From: Dyadobacter flavalbus
GTDB lineage: Bacteria; Bacteroidota; Bacteroidia; Cytophagales; Spirosomataceae
Reading direction: 5' to 3'
DNA length: 64,000 nucleotides
NCBI RefSeq assembly: GCF_006149045.1
Contig: NZ_VBSN01000006.1
Coordinates: forward strand, 112,644 to 176,643
Part shown: positions 27,486 through 36,126 of the stretch, in pieces
How positions within the stretch are numbered: position 1 is the stretch's first letter
Layout of the letters: each line of letters opens with the position of its first letter
The notes under the pieces: model-generated
What the model saw: only the letters and a program-made list of their open reading frames with translations
What the model was told of the DNA's origin: nothing
Database searches by the model: none
Translations under genes and position numbers: made by a program

Positions 27486-28454
27486 ATGAAAAAGAAATTT
27501 GCTGTTATTTGCCTTCTGATTGGTCTGAGTCTTAGTGCTTTCCGTTTAGTTGAGTTTCCGGAAGCAACAATAGAGAATGGAATTGTACAGGCTAAACTGT
27601 ATTTGCCGGATGCTTCTGCCGGATATTATCAGGGAACACGTTTTGACTGGGCAGGCGTTATTCCGAGTCTAGAATATAAAGGACATACTTACTTCGGACA
27701 ATGGTTTTCCGATTATGACCCCAAACTTCACGACGCCATTATGGGCCCGGTTGAAGAATTTACACCTCTGAATTTTGATGAAGCCAAAACAGGAGAAGAA
27801 TTCCTGAAAATAGGCGTTGGTACCTTGGTAAAACCGGATGATAAAAAATATTCATTTGCTACAAATTATACGGTTAAAAATTCAGGTAAATGGACTGTAA
27901 ACAAGCAAAAAGATCATGTTGAATTTACGCATGTGTTGCAGGACGGAGCTGGTTTTTCCTATATCTATAAAAAAACCGTCAGGCTTGTAAAAGGAAAGCC
28001 TGAACTTGTTCTGGAGCATAGCCTTAAAAACACAGGTTCAAAGGAAATCAACACGAGTGTTTACAACCATAATTTCTTCATGATTGATAAGGAACCGTCC
28101 AATGAAAATATTAGGATCGTATTTCCTTTCAGGGTAAGCGGAGAAGGAAAAGGTTTTGGTACAATTATTAATGCTAAGGATAAAACACTCAGTTACACGC
28201 GTGAAGTTGTAAAAGGGGATCAGGTTTTTAGCAGCGGGCTGCAAGGTTTTGGTGATACTTCCAAAGATTATGATATCAGAATTGAAAATATAAAGACAGG
28301 TACCGGCGTCAGGATAACCGGCGACCGTGCTTTGGAAAAACTGGTGTACTGGGCTTGTCCGACAACATCTTGCCCGGAACCGTATGTCAGGCTTTCTGCA
28401 AAGCCCGATGAAGAAATCAAATGGAAAGTAAACTATGAATTTTACACATTTTAA
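27486..28454 (+). CDS. Secreted mutarotase-fold (aldose 1-epimerase-like) protein
   Basis: A 322-residue exported protein with signal peptide MKKKFAVICLLIGLSLSAF. The body is beta-rich with segments such as GTRFDWAGVIPSLEYKGHTYF, VLEHSLKNTG and YNHNFFMID, reminiscent of galactose mutarotase-like folds. I chose the ATG that starts the signal peptide; a TTG 48 bases upstream adds a non-signal-like extension. Whether it binds or epimerises a sugar is unknown. It stands alone between a terminator and kup. Confidence 0.65.
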   Translation: MKKKFAVICLLIGLSLSAFRLVEFPEATIENGIVQAKLYLPDASAGYYQGTRFDWAGVIPSLEYKGHTYFGQWFSDYDPKLHDAIMGPVEEFTPLNFDEAKTGEEFLKIGVGTLVKPDDKKYSFATNYTVKNSGKWTVNKQKDHVEFTHVLQDGAGFSYIYKKTVRLVKGKPELVLEHSLKNTGSKEINTSVYNHNFFMIDKEPSNENIRIVFPFRVSGEGKGFGTIINAKDKTLSYTREVVKGDQVFSSGLQGFGDTSKDYDIRIENIKTGTGVRITGDRALEKLVYWACPTTSCPEPYVRLSAKPDEEIKWKVNYEFYTF

Positions 28455-28503
28455 ACAGGTTGCAATTTTAAAGTACGCATTAATATTTCACTTATTATTT
28501 TAA

Positions 28504-30444
28504 ATGGGCTCTCATAAACACCTTGATAAAGCCTCCGCTGCGGGTCTGCTGGTTGCATTAGGAATCATTTTCGGAGACATCGGTACTTCTCCGCTTTACG
28601 TAATGCAGGCAATTATCGGTACCAACCGCATTTCTGAGGAAGTAGTTTACGGCGCGGTTTCTTGTATTTTCTGGACGCTGACCCTTCAGACCACAGTAAA
28701 ATACGTCATACTGATTCTCAGGGCCGACAACAAAGGGGAAGGCGGAATCCTCGCCTTGTATGCACTGGTAAGAAGAAATGCAGCCTGGCTTACGGTTCCG
28801 GCCATAATCGGTGCCAGTACGCTGCTTGCAGACGGAATTATTACGCCGCCAATTTCGGTTTCATCCGCTGTCGAAGGTCTCCGGATACTTTATCCGCATA
28901 TTCAGACCATTCCGATTGTAATCGGCATTCTTACCTTGCTGTTTATCATTCAGGTTTTTGGGACCACAATTGTAGGAAGAGCATTCGGGCCGGTTATGAT
29001 GATCTGGTTTCTGATGCTTGCAGTACTTGGCGTTTCGCAGGTTATCGGTCATCCTGAAATCCTCAAATCAATCAATCCGTATTACGGATACAAGCTGCTT
29101 GCACAGCATCCCGGCGGTTTCTGGATGCTTGGTTCTGTATTTCTGTGTACAACGGGTGCGGAAGCACTTTACAGCGATCTTGGCCATTGCGGAAGAGGAA
29201 ATATCCGGATAAGCTGGATTTTTGTAAAAGTTTGTCTGCTGCTCAATTATTTCGGACAAGGCGCATGGCTGATCGTACATGCAGGAACGACACTGGGCGG
29301 CAGAAAACCATTTTACGAAATCATGCCCGAATGGTGGCTGCTACCCGGGATCTGTATTGCTACCATGGCAACCATTATTGCAAGCCAGGCATTGATCAGC
29401 GGCTCATTTACACTTATTTCAGAAGCGATCCGGCTGAATTTCTGGCCAAAGGTCAGGCTTATCTATCCGAGTGACAAAAAAGGACAGCTTTACGTTCCCA
29501 GCGTAAACTGGCTTCTGTGGGCAGGATGCGTCGGTATTGTGCTTTATTTCAAGGAATCGGCCCATATGGAAGCGGCTTACGGCCTTGCAATTACACTGAC
29601 TATGATTATGACTACAATCCTGATGTCGGTTTATCTGTATTTCAACAGTGTAAGCAAATGGTTTATCGGTATCTTTCTGATTGTCTATCTTGCTATTGAA
29701 GGATCTTTCCTTGCAGCCAACCTTCTCAAATTCACGCACGGAGGCTGGGTTTCGCTTCTGCTGGCCACTATTATTGCACTTGTCATTACCGTCTGGTTAA
29801 AGGCCTATTATATCAAGCTGAGACTGACGGAATTTGAAAGTCTTGAAAAATACATTAGTCCGCTGAAAGAACTGAGTAATGACATCAGCATTCCCAAATA
29901 CTCAACACACCTGATTTTCATGTCAAATGCAGCGCATGAATCAGAAATCGAGAACAAAATCATTTATTCGATTTTTTATAAGAGACCGAAGCGCGCAGAC
30001 ATTTACTGGTTTATACACGTGGAAACAACGGATGAGCCTTACACAATGGATTATCATGTCAATATCATTGCAGAAGATGACGTGATCAAAGTTACTTTCA
30101 GGCTCGGGTTCCGGATTGAACAGCGGATCAATTTGTTTTTCAGAAAAGTAGTGGAAGATATGGTTCTCAATAAGGAAGTAGATATTACAAGCCGCTACGA
30201 ATCGCTGAACCGCCAGAATATTACCGGAGATTTCCGGTTTGTAGTGCTGGAACGCTACCTTTCCATAGAAAACAATTTACCTTTTATGGAAGAACTTATT
30301 ATGAAAATCTATTTTACAATCAAAAGCATTACTACTTCCGAGGATAAATGGTTTGGTCTGGACAGTAGTTCTGTAAAGGTTGAAAAAGTGCCGCTTGTTT
30401 TAACACCTGCCGAAAAAATAAGAATGAGAAGGGTTTACAGTTAG
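28504..30444 (+). CDS. kup: KUP/HAK/KT family potassium uptake protein
   Basis: A 646-residue proton-coupled potassium importer. About twelve transmembrane helices occupy residues 10-450 and a cytoplasmic C-terminal domain fills the rest. The family signature GDIGTSPLYV is near residue 22, and GEGGILALYALV follows the second helix. Length is normal for Kup. It starts 49 bases after the mutarotase-like gene, with no visible terminator between them, so partial co-transcription is possible though no functional link is evident. Confidence 0.95.
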   Translation: MGSHKHLDKASAAGLLVALGIIFGDIGTSPLYVMQAIIGTNRISEEVVYGAVSCIFWTLTLQTTVKYVILILRADNKGEGGILALYALVRRNAAWLTVPAIIGASTLLADGIITPPISVSSAVEGLRILYPHIQTIPIVIGILTLLFIIQVFGTTIVGRAFGPVMMIWFLMLAVLGVSQVIGHPEILKSINPYYGYKLLAQHPGGFWMLGSVFLCTTGAEALYSDLGHCGRGNIRISWIFVKVCLLLNYFGQGAWLIVHAGTTLGGRKPFYEIMPEWWLLPGICIATMATIIASQALISGSFTLISEAIRLNFWPKVRLIYPSDKKGQLYVPSVNWLLWAGCVGIVLYFKESAHMEAAYGLAITLTMIMTTILMSVYLYFNSVSKWFIGIFLIVYLAIEGSFLAANLLKFTHGGWVSLLLATIIALVITVWLKAYYIKLRLTEFESLEKYISPLKELSNDISIPKYSTHLIFMSNAAHESEIENKIIYSIFYKRPKRADIYWFIHVETTDEPYTMDYHVNIIAEDDVIKVTFRLGFRIEQRINLFFRKVVEDMVLNKEVDITSRYESLNRQNITGDFRFVVLERYLSIENNLPFMEELIMKIYFTIKSITTSEDKWFGLDSSSVKVEKVPLVLTPAEKIRMRRVYS

Positions 30445-30656
30445 AGAATTTCTGGTAATACTCTAAAATACAATGGCTGGTCCGCGCGATTGCATGGGTA
30501 TACGAATACGCAGTTTGGGGACGGAAGTTTTAGATTAAAACAGACAAATCCTTGCTTTCCGGCTCATATGCGTGCTTAATGCGTTATACCCGGTTCGTCG
30601 AAAAGCCTTTTTCATAATATAGCCGAATCTGAAAGCTGGAATACTTTTGGATAGAA

Positions 30657-30688
30657 ATGATCAGGAACCAGGGTTGGTTCCTGATCAT
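30657..30688 (+). promoter_or_regulatory. 13-bp hairpin just upstream of a small secreted protein gene
   Basis: ATGATCAGGAACC pairs perfectly with GGTTCCTGATCAT around the 6-base loop AGGGTT. It ends 17 bases before the next ATG and has no T-run, so it is not a convincing terminator. It could be an operator dyad or an RNA structure controlling translation. Confidence 0.55.
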
Positions 30689-30705
30689 CTGAAAACAGGC
30701 TGAAA

Positions 30706-31059
30706 ATGAAAAATCTGAACGTACTTATCATAGCAGCATTGCTTGCATCGACCGGGATTACCTATGCGCAGACAACTGCGCCGCAATCCACTCCGGAACA
30801 AACGTCGGTTCCTACAACGCCTACAAGCGATAAGAAAGAAGAATTTGCAGCTCCGCAAACACCAGTAAGGCCGGGAAATACACCTGCTGAGGATACTTTG
30901 ATTAAAGGACAAGTCAGTTCTGGTGCAATAATCAAAGATACGCTGATGCCTTCCGCAGTAAAAAACGACAAAATGAGCCGTCGTAAAAACAAGAAAAGAG
31001 GAATGAATGCAGATACAGCTTTAATCAATACGAGGACTGATTCTATAAGAAAACAGTAA
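30706..31059 (+). CDS. Small secreted Thr/Pro-rich protein
   Basis: A 117-residue protein with signal peptide MKNLNVLIIAALLASTGITYAQ, followed by a low-complexity region rich in Thr, Pro, Gln and Lys and ending in a basic, Arg/Lys-rich tail (KMSRRKNKKRGM). No domain is recognised. It resembles other short, disordered, exported Cytophagales proteins, two more of which are encoded within the next 4 kb. Own hairpin upstream and terminator downstream suggest a separate transcript. Confidence 0.65.
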   Translation: MKNLNVLIIAALLASTGITYAQTTAPQSTPEQTSVPTTPTSDKKEEFAAPQTPVRPGNTPAEDTLIKGQVSSGAIIKDTLMPSAVKNDKMSRRKNKKRGMNADTALINTRTDSIRKQ

Positions 31060-31074
31060 TGTAATTTTTTAAAG

Positions 31075-31117
31075 CCAAACCTCCGGCAATCTGCTTTGCC
31101 GGAGGTTTGGAATTTTT
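31075..31117 (+). terminator. Terminator of the small secreted protein gene
   Basis: A perfect 15-bp stem (CCAAACCTCCGGCAA with TTGCCGGAGGTTTGG), 6-base loop TCTGCT, then AATTTTT. It separates convergent genes. Confidence 0.88.
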
Positions 31118-31159
31118 CAGACTAGTCAATTATTATTAAAGCTACTGCCGTTTTATGTG

Positions 31160-31411
31160 CTATACCCGGGCACTGCGCTGTGACACCGCTTCCAAATCTG
31201 TTTCCCAAAACGGTTGAGTAACAACTGCTTTATTTTCATTAATCCAGGTGCACCAGACTTTTCCGTTATAAGCTCTCTTGACAACCGGCATTGAAAGATT
31301 GCCGTTTTCAAAAGTTACAATTTCAACAATCTGATATTCATCAATTTGCATAAGTCTGGATCCGTTTTTCTCTTTTACCCAGTCATCTCTGACAAACTTC
31401 AACGTAACCAT
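31160..31411 (-). CDS. Small conserved-looking protein, possibly DUF2158/YodC-like
   Basis: An 83-residue cytoplasmic protein without signal or membrane helix. The pattern VKEKNGSRLMQID, then VWCTWINENK, and a final FWETDLEAV recalls the YodC/DUF2158 layout (K-S/N-G-x-x-M-x-I, then a C-x-W strand and a terminal F-x-x-x-x-L), but I cannot confirm homology. An upstream TAACATTTG with TTTG further 5' on the minus strand may be its promoter. It is divergent from the next gene across 270 bases of AT-rich sequence. Confidence 0.5.
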   Translation of the reverse strand: MVTLKFVRDDWVKEKNGSRLMQIDEYQIVEIVTFENGNLSMPVVKRAYNGKVWCTWINENKAVVTQPFWETDLEAVSQRSARV

Positions 31412-31682
31412 TAGTTAATTATATAGGTTTTAGTATTGATTTTGCAATGCAAATGTTATGCCATATTCAGGATTTGCCTCAAACCCTTACAATAACTAAA
31501 ATAATGATAATAAATATATAGAAATAATATTACAATACTAATAATTTACTTTGTTAGTATCTTATTAAAATAATTTGAAATTTTTTCTTTCAAATACGAC
31601 AATTATAATAACGACCATGTATATTAGTGTAGAAATTAACTGATTTTAAGCAACCTGTATGATTAACTAAATTTACGTGAAC

Positions 31683-31997
31683 ATGGTACATGATAAAAAA
31701 GGGCGTGTTGTTTTATCATTCAACAATGATAGTTTCAAACATTACTTGTTACTGAAGTATGTTAGCAAAGCTTCAGACCCGGAGTGGGAACAAGTAGGTT
31801 TTGTTACAGAAAAGTTGATTTCTCCGGAGTTTTGGATTCAGTTGCAGGATTATGCAAGGGCAGACGTAGAAAGTCAGGGAGGAAAGCTGATCGGTTACGA
31901 AGTGGTAAATGAAGAATTGGTAAGCCACGAAAAAATAAATTCTGACCTGTGGCCTACAAACTGGATGTGGGTTATTCAGAAGCAGAGTTTTCAGTAA
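31683..31997 (+). CDS. Hypothetical protein of 104 residues
   Basis: A soluble acidic protein starting MVHDKKGRVVLSFNNDSF and ending WPTNWMWVIQKQSFQ. No signal peptide, membrane helix or known motif is seen. I prefer the ATG; a GTG two codons upstream is the alternative. It has good coding character and its own terminator, so it is probably real. The region between it and the divergent small gene upstream is very AT-rich and includes ATACTAA...TTAGTAT, a 7-bp dyad that might be an operator. Confidence 0.55.
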   Translation: MVHDKKGRVVLSFNNDSFKHYLLLKYVSKASDPEWEQVGFVTEKLISPEFWIQLQDYARADVESQGGKLIGYEVVNEELVSHEKINSDLWPTNWMWVIQKQSFQ

Positions 31998-32024
31998 TAC
32001 TTGTCTTCATCAGCAATTACTGTT

Positions 32025-32052
32025 AAGGACAGCTCTTGAAGCTGTCCTTTTA
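32025..32052 (+). terminator. Terminator after the 104-residue gene
   Basis: A 10-bp perfect stem (AAGGACAGCT with AGCTGTCCTT), 5-base loop CTTGA, then TTTTATATTT. It lies between convergent genes. Confidence 0.85.
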
Positions 32053-32066
32053 TATTTGGCGGTAAA

Positions 32067-33422
32067 TTATTCGGTATGATCTGTTTTCATCAGCAGCTTA
32101 CGGATTGTCTGTATGCTTTTGCTGCGGTATTTGATACCAAGTACAAGCACTATAATGGCGATGCCCAGTAAAGTTACATATCCCAGATATTCGCTGTCAA
32201 ACAGCTCGTTCAAAAGTTGTCCCAGCAAGAGGATCAGGGATATTACAACCATAAAAACAAGTACGGAAATCCAGGCGTAATAAGATGCAGGCGTAACCAG
32301 TTCGGCGATCCTGCCTTTTATTTCAACGGTAATGGCATGAAACTTGGCATCCAGAAAGCTGCTTGCCGTATCAATCAGGCTTTTCTTGTCATCTTTCGCT
32401 TTTTTTACGTCGCCAGAGTCATTCAGTGCCTGTTCGGATTTTGCATCAGGTGAATCCGGCGTTTGTATAACCTGTTCTCTTCTGATCATCAATACGGCAT
32501 GCTCATTGGGAGAAATGCCGGTGCCATCCGTTTTTGCATAAACCTTTGTGAATTCGGCACCAAAGTATAAGATAATGGATGAGTAGTAAATCCATGTGAG
32601 CAGGATAACAATGGAAGCAGAAGTACCGTAAGATGCACCCAGATCCTGTTTTCCAAGATAAAAGCTGATCGCAAATTTACCGACAGCAAACAGAACAGAA
32701 GTAAAAGCAGCTCCAACCAGGCATTCTTTCCACCGTACATGGCCATCGGGAAGAATCTTGAAAATTACGGTAAACAGCGCCGTTATAATGGCAAGTACCA
32801 AAGCAATATTCAGTGCCGAAAAGATCACAACCGAAACTTCGGAAAAGTAACGTTCCAGTCTGTTGCTCAGCAAATCAACTGCTGTATTGACGCCCAGCGA
32901 AACAATCAGCAAAAATCCCAGGGTAATTATAATGGAAAATGAAAGTAGCCGGTTTTTAAGATACTGCAGCCAGCTCTTTTTGGGTTTTGATTTTATTGAC
33001 CATATATAATTGATCGAATCCTGAATCTCGGCAAAAATCCCCGTGGCACCGATCAGCAAAGTAACAATGCCGATTGTTGCAGCCATGCCCGATTTGTTTG
33101 AAAGTTCAGCATTTTTGATAATTTCCTGCAATTGTGCCGCTGCCTGCTTTCCGACCAGCCCGCTTATTTGCCCGAAGAGCTCACCCTGAAATGCCTCTTT
33201 ACCATATACGATGCTTACAATCGAAATGATGACAAGGAGCATGGGAGCCAGTGAAAATACAGTATAGTAGGATAAAGCAGCGCTTAATTTCATGCAATTA
33301 TCCTCAACAAATTCGTTGGCACTGTCCTTTATCAGAGAAAGTATAAATTTTACCTTGGCCATATTTTCAGTTTTGATAGAAATTTGACTGTTCAAATGCG
33401 TTACCAAATCAACAATATTCAT
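32067..33422 (-). CDS. YihY/BrkB-family inner-membrane protein
   Basis: A 451-residue protein with about six transmembrane helices in the first 290 residues. Family motifs are MKLSAALSYYTVFSLAPMLLV and a segment reading YGTSASIVILLTWIYYSSIILY in two parts, with AEFTKVYA after it. The family was once called ribonuclease BN in error; its function is unresolved, with transport or flippase roles proposed. The C-terminal 150 residues add a Lys/Asp-rich linker and two more helices (about 385-435), longer than the usual 300-residue members. The start could also be the internal Met at residue 21. Confidence 0.88.
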   Translation of the reverse strand: MNIVDLVTHLNSQISIKTENMAKVKFILSLIKDSANEFVEDNCMKLSAALSYYTVFSLAPMLLVIISIVSIVYGKEAFQGELFGQISGLVGKQAAAQLQEIIKNAELSNKSGMAATIGIVTLLIGATGIFAEIQDSINYIWSIKSKPKKSWLQYLKNRLLSFSIIITLGFLLIVSLGVNTAVDLLSNRLERYFSEVSVVIFSALNIALVLAIITALFTVIFKILPDGHVRWKECLVGAAFTSVLFAVGKFAISFYLGKQDLGASYGTSASIVILLTWIYYSSIILYFGAEFTKVYAKTDGTGISPNEHAVLMIRREQVIQTPDSPDAKSEQALNDSGDVKKAKDDKKSLIDTASSFLDAKFHAITVEIKGRIAELVTPASYYAWISVLVFMVVISLILLLGQLLNELFDSEYLGYVTLLGIAIIVLVLGIKYRSKSIQTIRKLLMKTDHTE

Positions 33423-33629
33423 GCCAGATGGCTGAAACGATGCATTTTGTAGGGAAAGCTCGGGACATTGGCTTTGCGGATGATACTTTTTAAGGAAATT
33501 AATGGAATGTGTACTTTCCTGTATGCCTTGTCTGTAAAAAAATGGATGACTATTGCGCTGTAAATACCGGGTATGATTTTATATGCTGGTTTTTCTCATT
33601 AAATGTCATCAACCGTAAACGGAGAAAAA

Positions 33630-33902
33630 ATGAAAAAGTTAAAAACCATTTTAGCCATTGTCTTTGGATTCGCAATCATAAATCTGAACGCATGCACGCC
33701 AAAATCTGATGATGAAAATAACAATCGTACAACAGATCCGGCAGTAGTTGGAAAAGATACCAATTCAGTTGAATTAAGGAAGAGTATTCCTCAAAGTGAT
33801 CCCAATATCAACAGTACGCCTGCGGTAACAAAAGGCGGCCCGGATATGGATGCAGATTCCATTGCCAAAAAACGGGAACTTAAAGAAGGAAGAAATGAAT
33901 AA
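33630..33902 (+). CDS. Small predicted lipoprotein
   Basis: A 90-residue protein with a lipoprotein signal MKKLKTILAIVFGFAIINLNAC, whose Cys lies after LNA as in a lipobox. The mature part is polar and disordered (many Asp, Asn, Ser, Lys). I chose the ATG that begins the signal; another ATG nine codons upstream gives a poorer signal peptide. A GGAGAAAAA stretch directly before the ATG could act as a ribosome-binding site. Function unknown. Confidence 0.6.
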   Translation: MKKLKTILAIVFGFAIINLNACTPKSDDENNNRTTDPAVVGKDTNSVELRKSIPQSDPNINSTPAVTKGGPDMDADSIAKKRELKEGRNE

Positions 33903-34044
33903 AGCCGTATGCTGGACAAAAACATGCATACTTCCCGGATTGTAGTACGAAAGGAAATTACAATTCAAGATCCGGAAGTTTTGGAATGATTTTTAAAGCA
34001 TGTAGCATATAATCAAGATTTCATTTTAATAAAAATCAGCAAGC

Positions 34045-34449
34045 ATGAAAAAGATAGCAAGTATAATGATATTCATCCTGACAGTTTCAGGAGCAGCATT
34101 TGCACAGTCAACTACGAATTCGACCAATCCGAAACAAGCCGGAACTGCTAACGAAGGCAGTAACAATCAGGCTAATAACGGTACTGATACCCAAGGTACT
34201 ACTCAGGGCGCCAATCATGAGAACAATAACAAGACAGCCACGCAGGCGGGCAGGGCTGGCCAGGTGAACGGATCAAATACAAGTGCCGGAACCGGTAAAA
34301 AAGGCAATGAATCACACGGCAATGAAGCAGGTTCAAAAGCGCCGGGTCCATTGCAAAGACCTTTGCAAAGAGGAAGCAATTCTTCCAATTCGGGTGAAAA
34401 CGGAAGCAGCAAGAAGTCTGATGCATCTTCAAAAGCGAAAAAGAACTGA
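34045..34449 (+). CDS. Secreted Asn/Gly/Ser/Thr-rich disordered protein
   Basis: A 134-residue protein: signal peptide MKKIASIMIFILTVSGAAFAQ, then over 100 residues composed mostly of Asn, Gly, Ser, Thr and Gln, turning Lys-rich at the C-terminus (KKSDASSKAKKN). No fold is expected. A short PGPLQRPLQRG repeat occurs near residue 98. It may be an extracellular matrix or spacer protein; nothing in the sequence fixes the role. It has its own downstream terminator. Confidence 0.6.
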   Translation: MKKIASIMIFILTVSGAAFAQSTTNSTNPKQAGTANEGSNNQANNGTDTQGTTQGANHENNNKTATQAGRAGQVNGSNTSAGTGKKGNESHGNEAGSKAPGPLQRPLQRGSNSSNSGENGSSKKSDASSKAKKN

Positions 34450-34473
34450 TTTAGCTGCAAACAATTATATTTC

Positions 34474-34508
34474 AAACCCGCTGATTTTTATCAGCGGGTT
34501 TTCTTTTT
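34474..34508 (+). terminator. Terminator after the disordered secreted protein gene
   Basis: A 12-bp perfect stem (AAACCCGCTGAT with ATCAGCGGGTTT), 4-base T loop, followed by TTCTTTTTT. Confidence 0.9.
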
Positions 34509-34682
34509 TAACAACACTTTTTGAAATTCCTGTTTATCTGCCAGCAAGCAATTTTCTGTAACCGGTTCAACTGATATTTCTTGCAAATTTCTCTTCATCA
34601 ATTGTTTAATTTTCCTGGTAGTTTTAAGCTGATTGTCATTGACTACTCCAGTGCAATTGATCAGAAAAGTATACATAAGCAA
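34491..34682 (-). CDS. Possible small gene, 63 residues
   Basis: An open frame on the minus strand encoding a basic, soluble peptide (MLMYTFLINCTGVVNDNQLK...). It has a plausible protein-like composition and sits in an otherwise empty 350-base gap, but its last codons run into the terminator hairpin of the convergent gene and no promoter or ribosome-binding site is obvious. A later Met (third codon) may be the start. It may equally be spurious. Confidence 0.3.
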   Translation of the reverse strand: MLMYTFLINCTGVVNDNQLKTTRKIKQLMKRNLQEISVEPVTENCLLADKQEFQKVLLKKKTR

Positions 34683-34801
34683 TTAAAAAGCATAATTCCG
34701 GTATTGGAGCAATACATAATTTTGACAAAACGAATTGCGGGTTTCAATTAGAATAAAGTTGATTCCGGATTCCTGATTTTACAATTAGCGTATACTCAAA
34801 A

Positions 34802-35599
34802 ATGCTGTTTTCAAATCTGAGTTACCCGGTTATTAATCAACTAACAGAAGAGGCCGTAATTGTGCTTCCGCTGGGAGCAACCGAACAGCACGGATTGCAT
34901 CTGGCGGTTTCTACGGATTCCGATATTGTAACGCAACTGGCTTTGGCAACCGAAATGCGTTTTCCCGGACAGGTTCTTCTTTGTCCGACACTGCCTTTCG
35001 GGTCCAGTCATCATCATCTTTCATTTGGAGGTACCGTCAGTTTGAACCCGCTGTTATACACGCATGTGATTACAGATCTTGTAAAATCCTTTATCGAAAA
35101 TGGGTTCAGGAAAATAGTGCTTTTAAATGGTCACGGCGGCAATATTACTCCGGTTAAACAGGCACTGGCCATGCTGAGCAGCAAGTACGATTTTTCTCTT
35201 CAGCCTGATATTGCGCTGGTAACCTACTGGGAATTAGCCGGGAAATCTTTTGCCGGCCAGTTTCCGATGCAAAGTCCGGCACTCAGTCATGCATGCGAGT
35301 ATGAAACAAGTCTCATGCTGCATCTTTTTCCCGATAAAGTCCGAATGGAGAATGTAGAGCGCTCCGCCCGTCCGGAAAGTAATGGCTATGTAGCCTGGGA
35401 AGACGACGAGCCTTACAAAGGTGTTACATTTTTCAAGCAAACCGCGATTGTCTCCAGCAACGGTAACAGTGGAGAGCCGCAGTTGGCAACCTCGGAAAAA
35501 GGCAAAATCCTGTTTAACCAAGCAGTTCAGGCACTTGAAACATTTATTAGAGCATTTCAGAGCTGGCCGCTTCTGGAACGTATTGATAAAAAGGAGTGA
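34802..35599 (+). CDS. Creatininase-family amidohydrolase
   Basis: A 265-residue metal-dependent hydrolase. The binuclear metal site of the family is present: E28 and H30 in GATEQHG, D39 in STDSD, H111 in NGHGGN, and E166/E168 in HACEYETS; SSHHH near residue 70 is also typical. Members open lactam or amide rings (creatinine, formamides, mycofactocin precursor). Nothing shows creatinine itself is the substrate. The gene starts the plus-strand set that continues with RidA and sugar-acid-type enzymes, suggesting a ring-opening or deamidating step in that pathway. Confidence 0.88.
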   Translation: MLFSNLSYPVINQLTEEAVIVLPLGATEQHGLHLAVSTDSDIVTQLALATEMRFPGQVLLCPTLPFGSSHHHLSFGGTVSLNPLLYTHVITDLVKSFIENGFRKIVLLNGHGGNITPVKQALAMLSSKYDFSLQPDIALVTYWELAGKSFAGQFPMQSPALSHACEYETSLMLHLFPDKVRMENVERSARPESNGYVAWEDDEPYKGVTFFKQTAIVSSNGNSGEPQLATSEKGKILFNQAVQALETFIRAFQSWPLLERIDKKE

Positions 35600-35708
35600 T
35601 ACTTCCGACTGCATTATATAGTAAAAATGCTGCTGTAAATATCAGATGTTGAAAGTTAAAATAAGCTTCAGATGAAAATCAGTCATTATAAGAAAAAGCA
35701 AGTTTGAT

Positions 35709-36092
35709 ATGTTCAGGCAAGAAATTAAACATTCAGACAAAACCGTAAATACCGGAGCATATTCTGCTGGCGTATTGGTTGACAGAATGCTTTTCATCAG
35801 CGGACAAGGGCCGTTGGACCTGTCATCAGGCAAGGTAATACACGGTACAATCGAGGAAGAAACATGGCTGACGTTGTCTCATATCAGAAGGATTGTGGAG
35901 ACAGCGGGCGGACAAATGGAAGATATCGTAAAATGTACTGTACACCTGAGTGAAATCAGTGATTTTGATCGGTTCGATGCTGCTTATGCCTCCGTTTTTA
36001 CCGGAGTACGTCCTGCGCGGACAACTGTTCAATCGGTACTGGCAGATGGAATAAAGGTGGAAATTGATGCCATTGCCGTTCTTCCGGAGTAA
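35709..36092 (+). CDS. RidA/YjgF-family enamine/imine deaminase
   Basis: A 127-residue trimeric cytoplasmic protein. The catalytic Arg is R104 in GVRPARTTVQ and the partner Glu is E118 in KVEIDAIAV, matching R105/E120 of E. coli RidA. RidA hydrolyses reactive 2-aminoacrylate-like enamines; other members act in dedicated degradation pathways. Its location between a creatininase-family hydrolase and a dehydrogenase argues for the latter: an imine or enamine may arise in this pathway. A gap of 109 bases precedes it. Confidence 0.88.
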   Translation: MFRQEIKHSDKTVNTGAYSAGVLVDRMLFISGQGPLDLSSGKVIHGTIEEETWLTLSHIRRIVETAGGQMEDIVKCTVHLSEISDFDRFDAAYASVFTGVRPARTTVQSVLADGIKVEIDAIAVLPE

Positions 36093-36126
36093 TAGGGCCA
36101 TAATGGAAATCTGACTTCAGTTAAGT

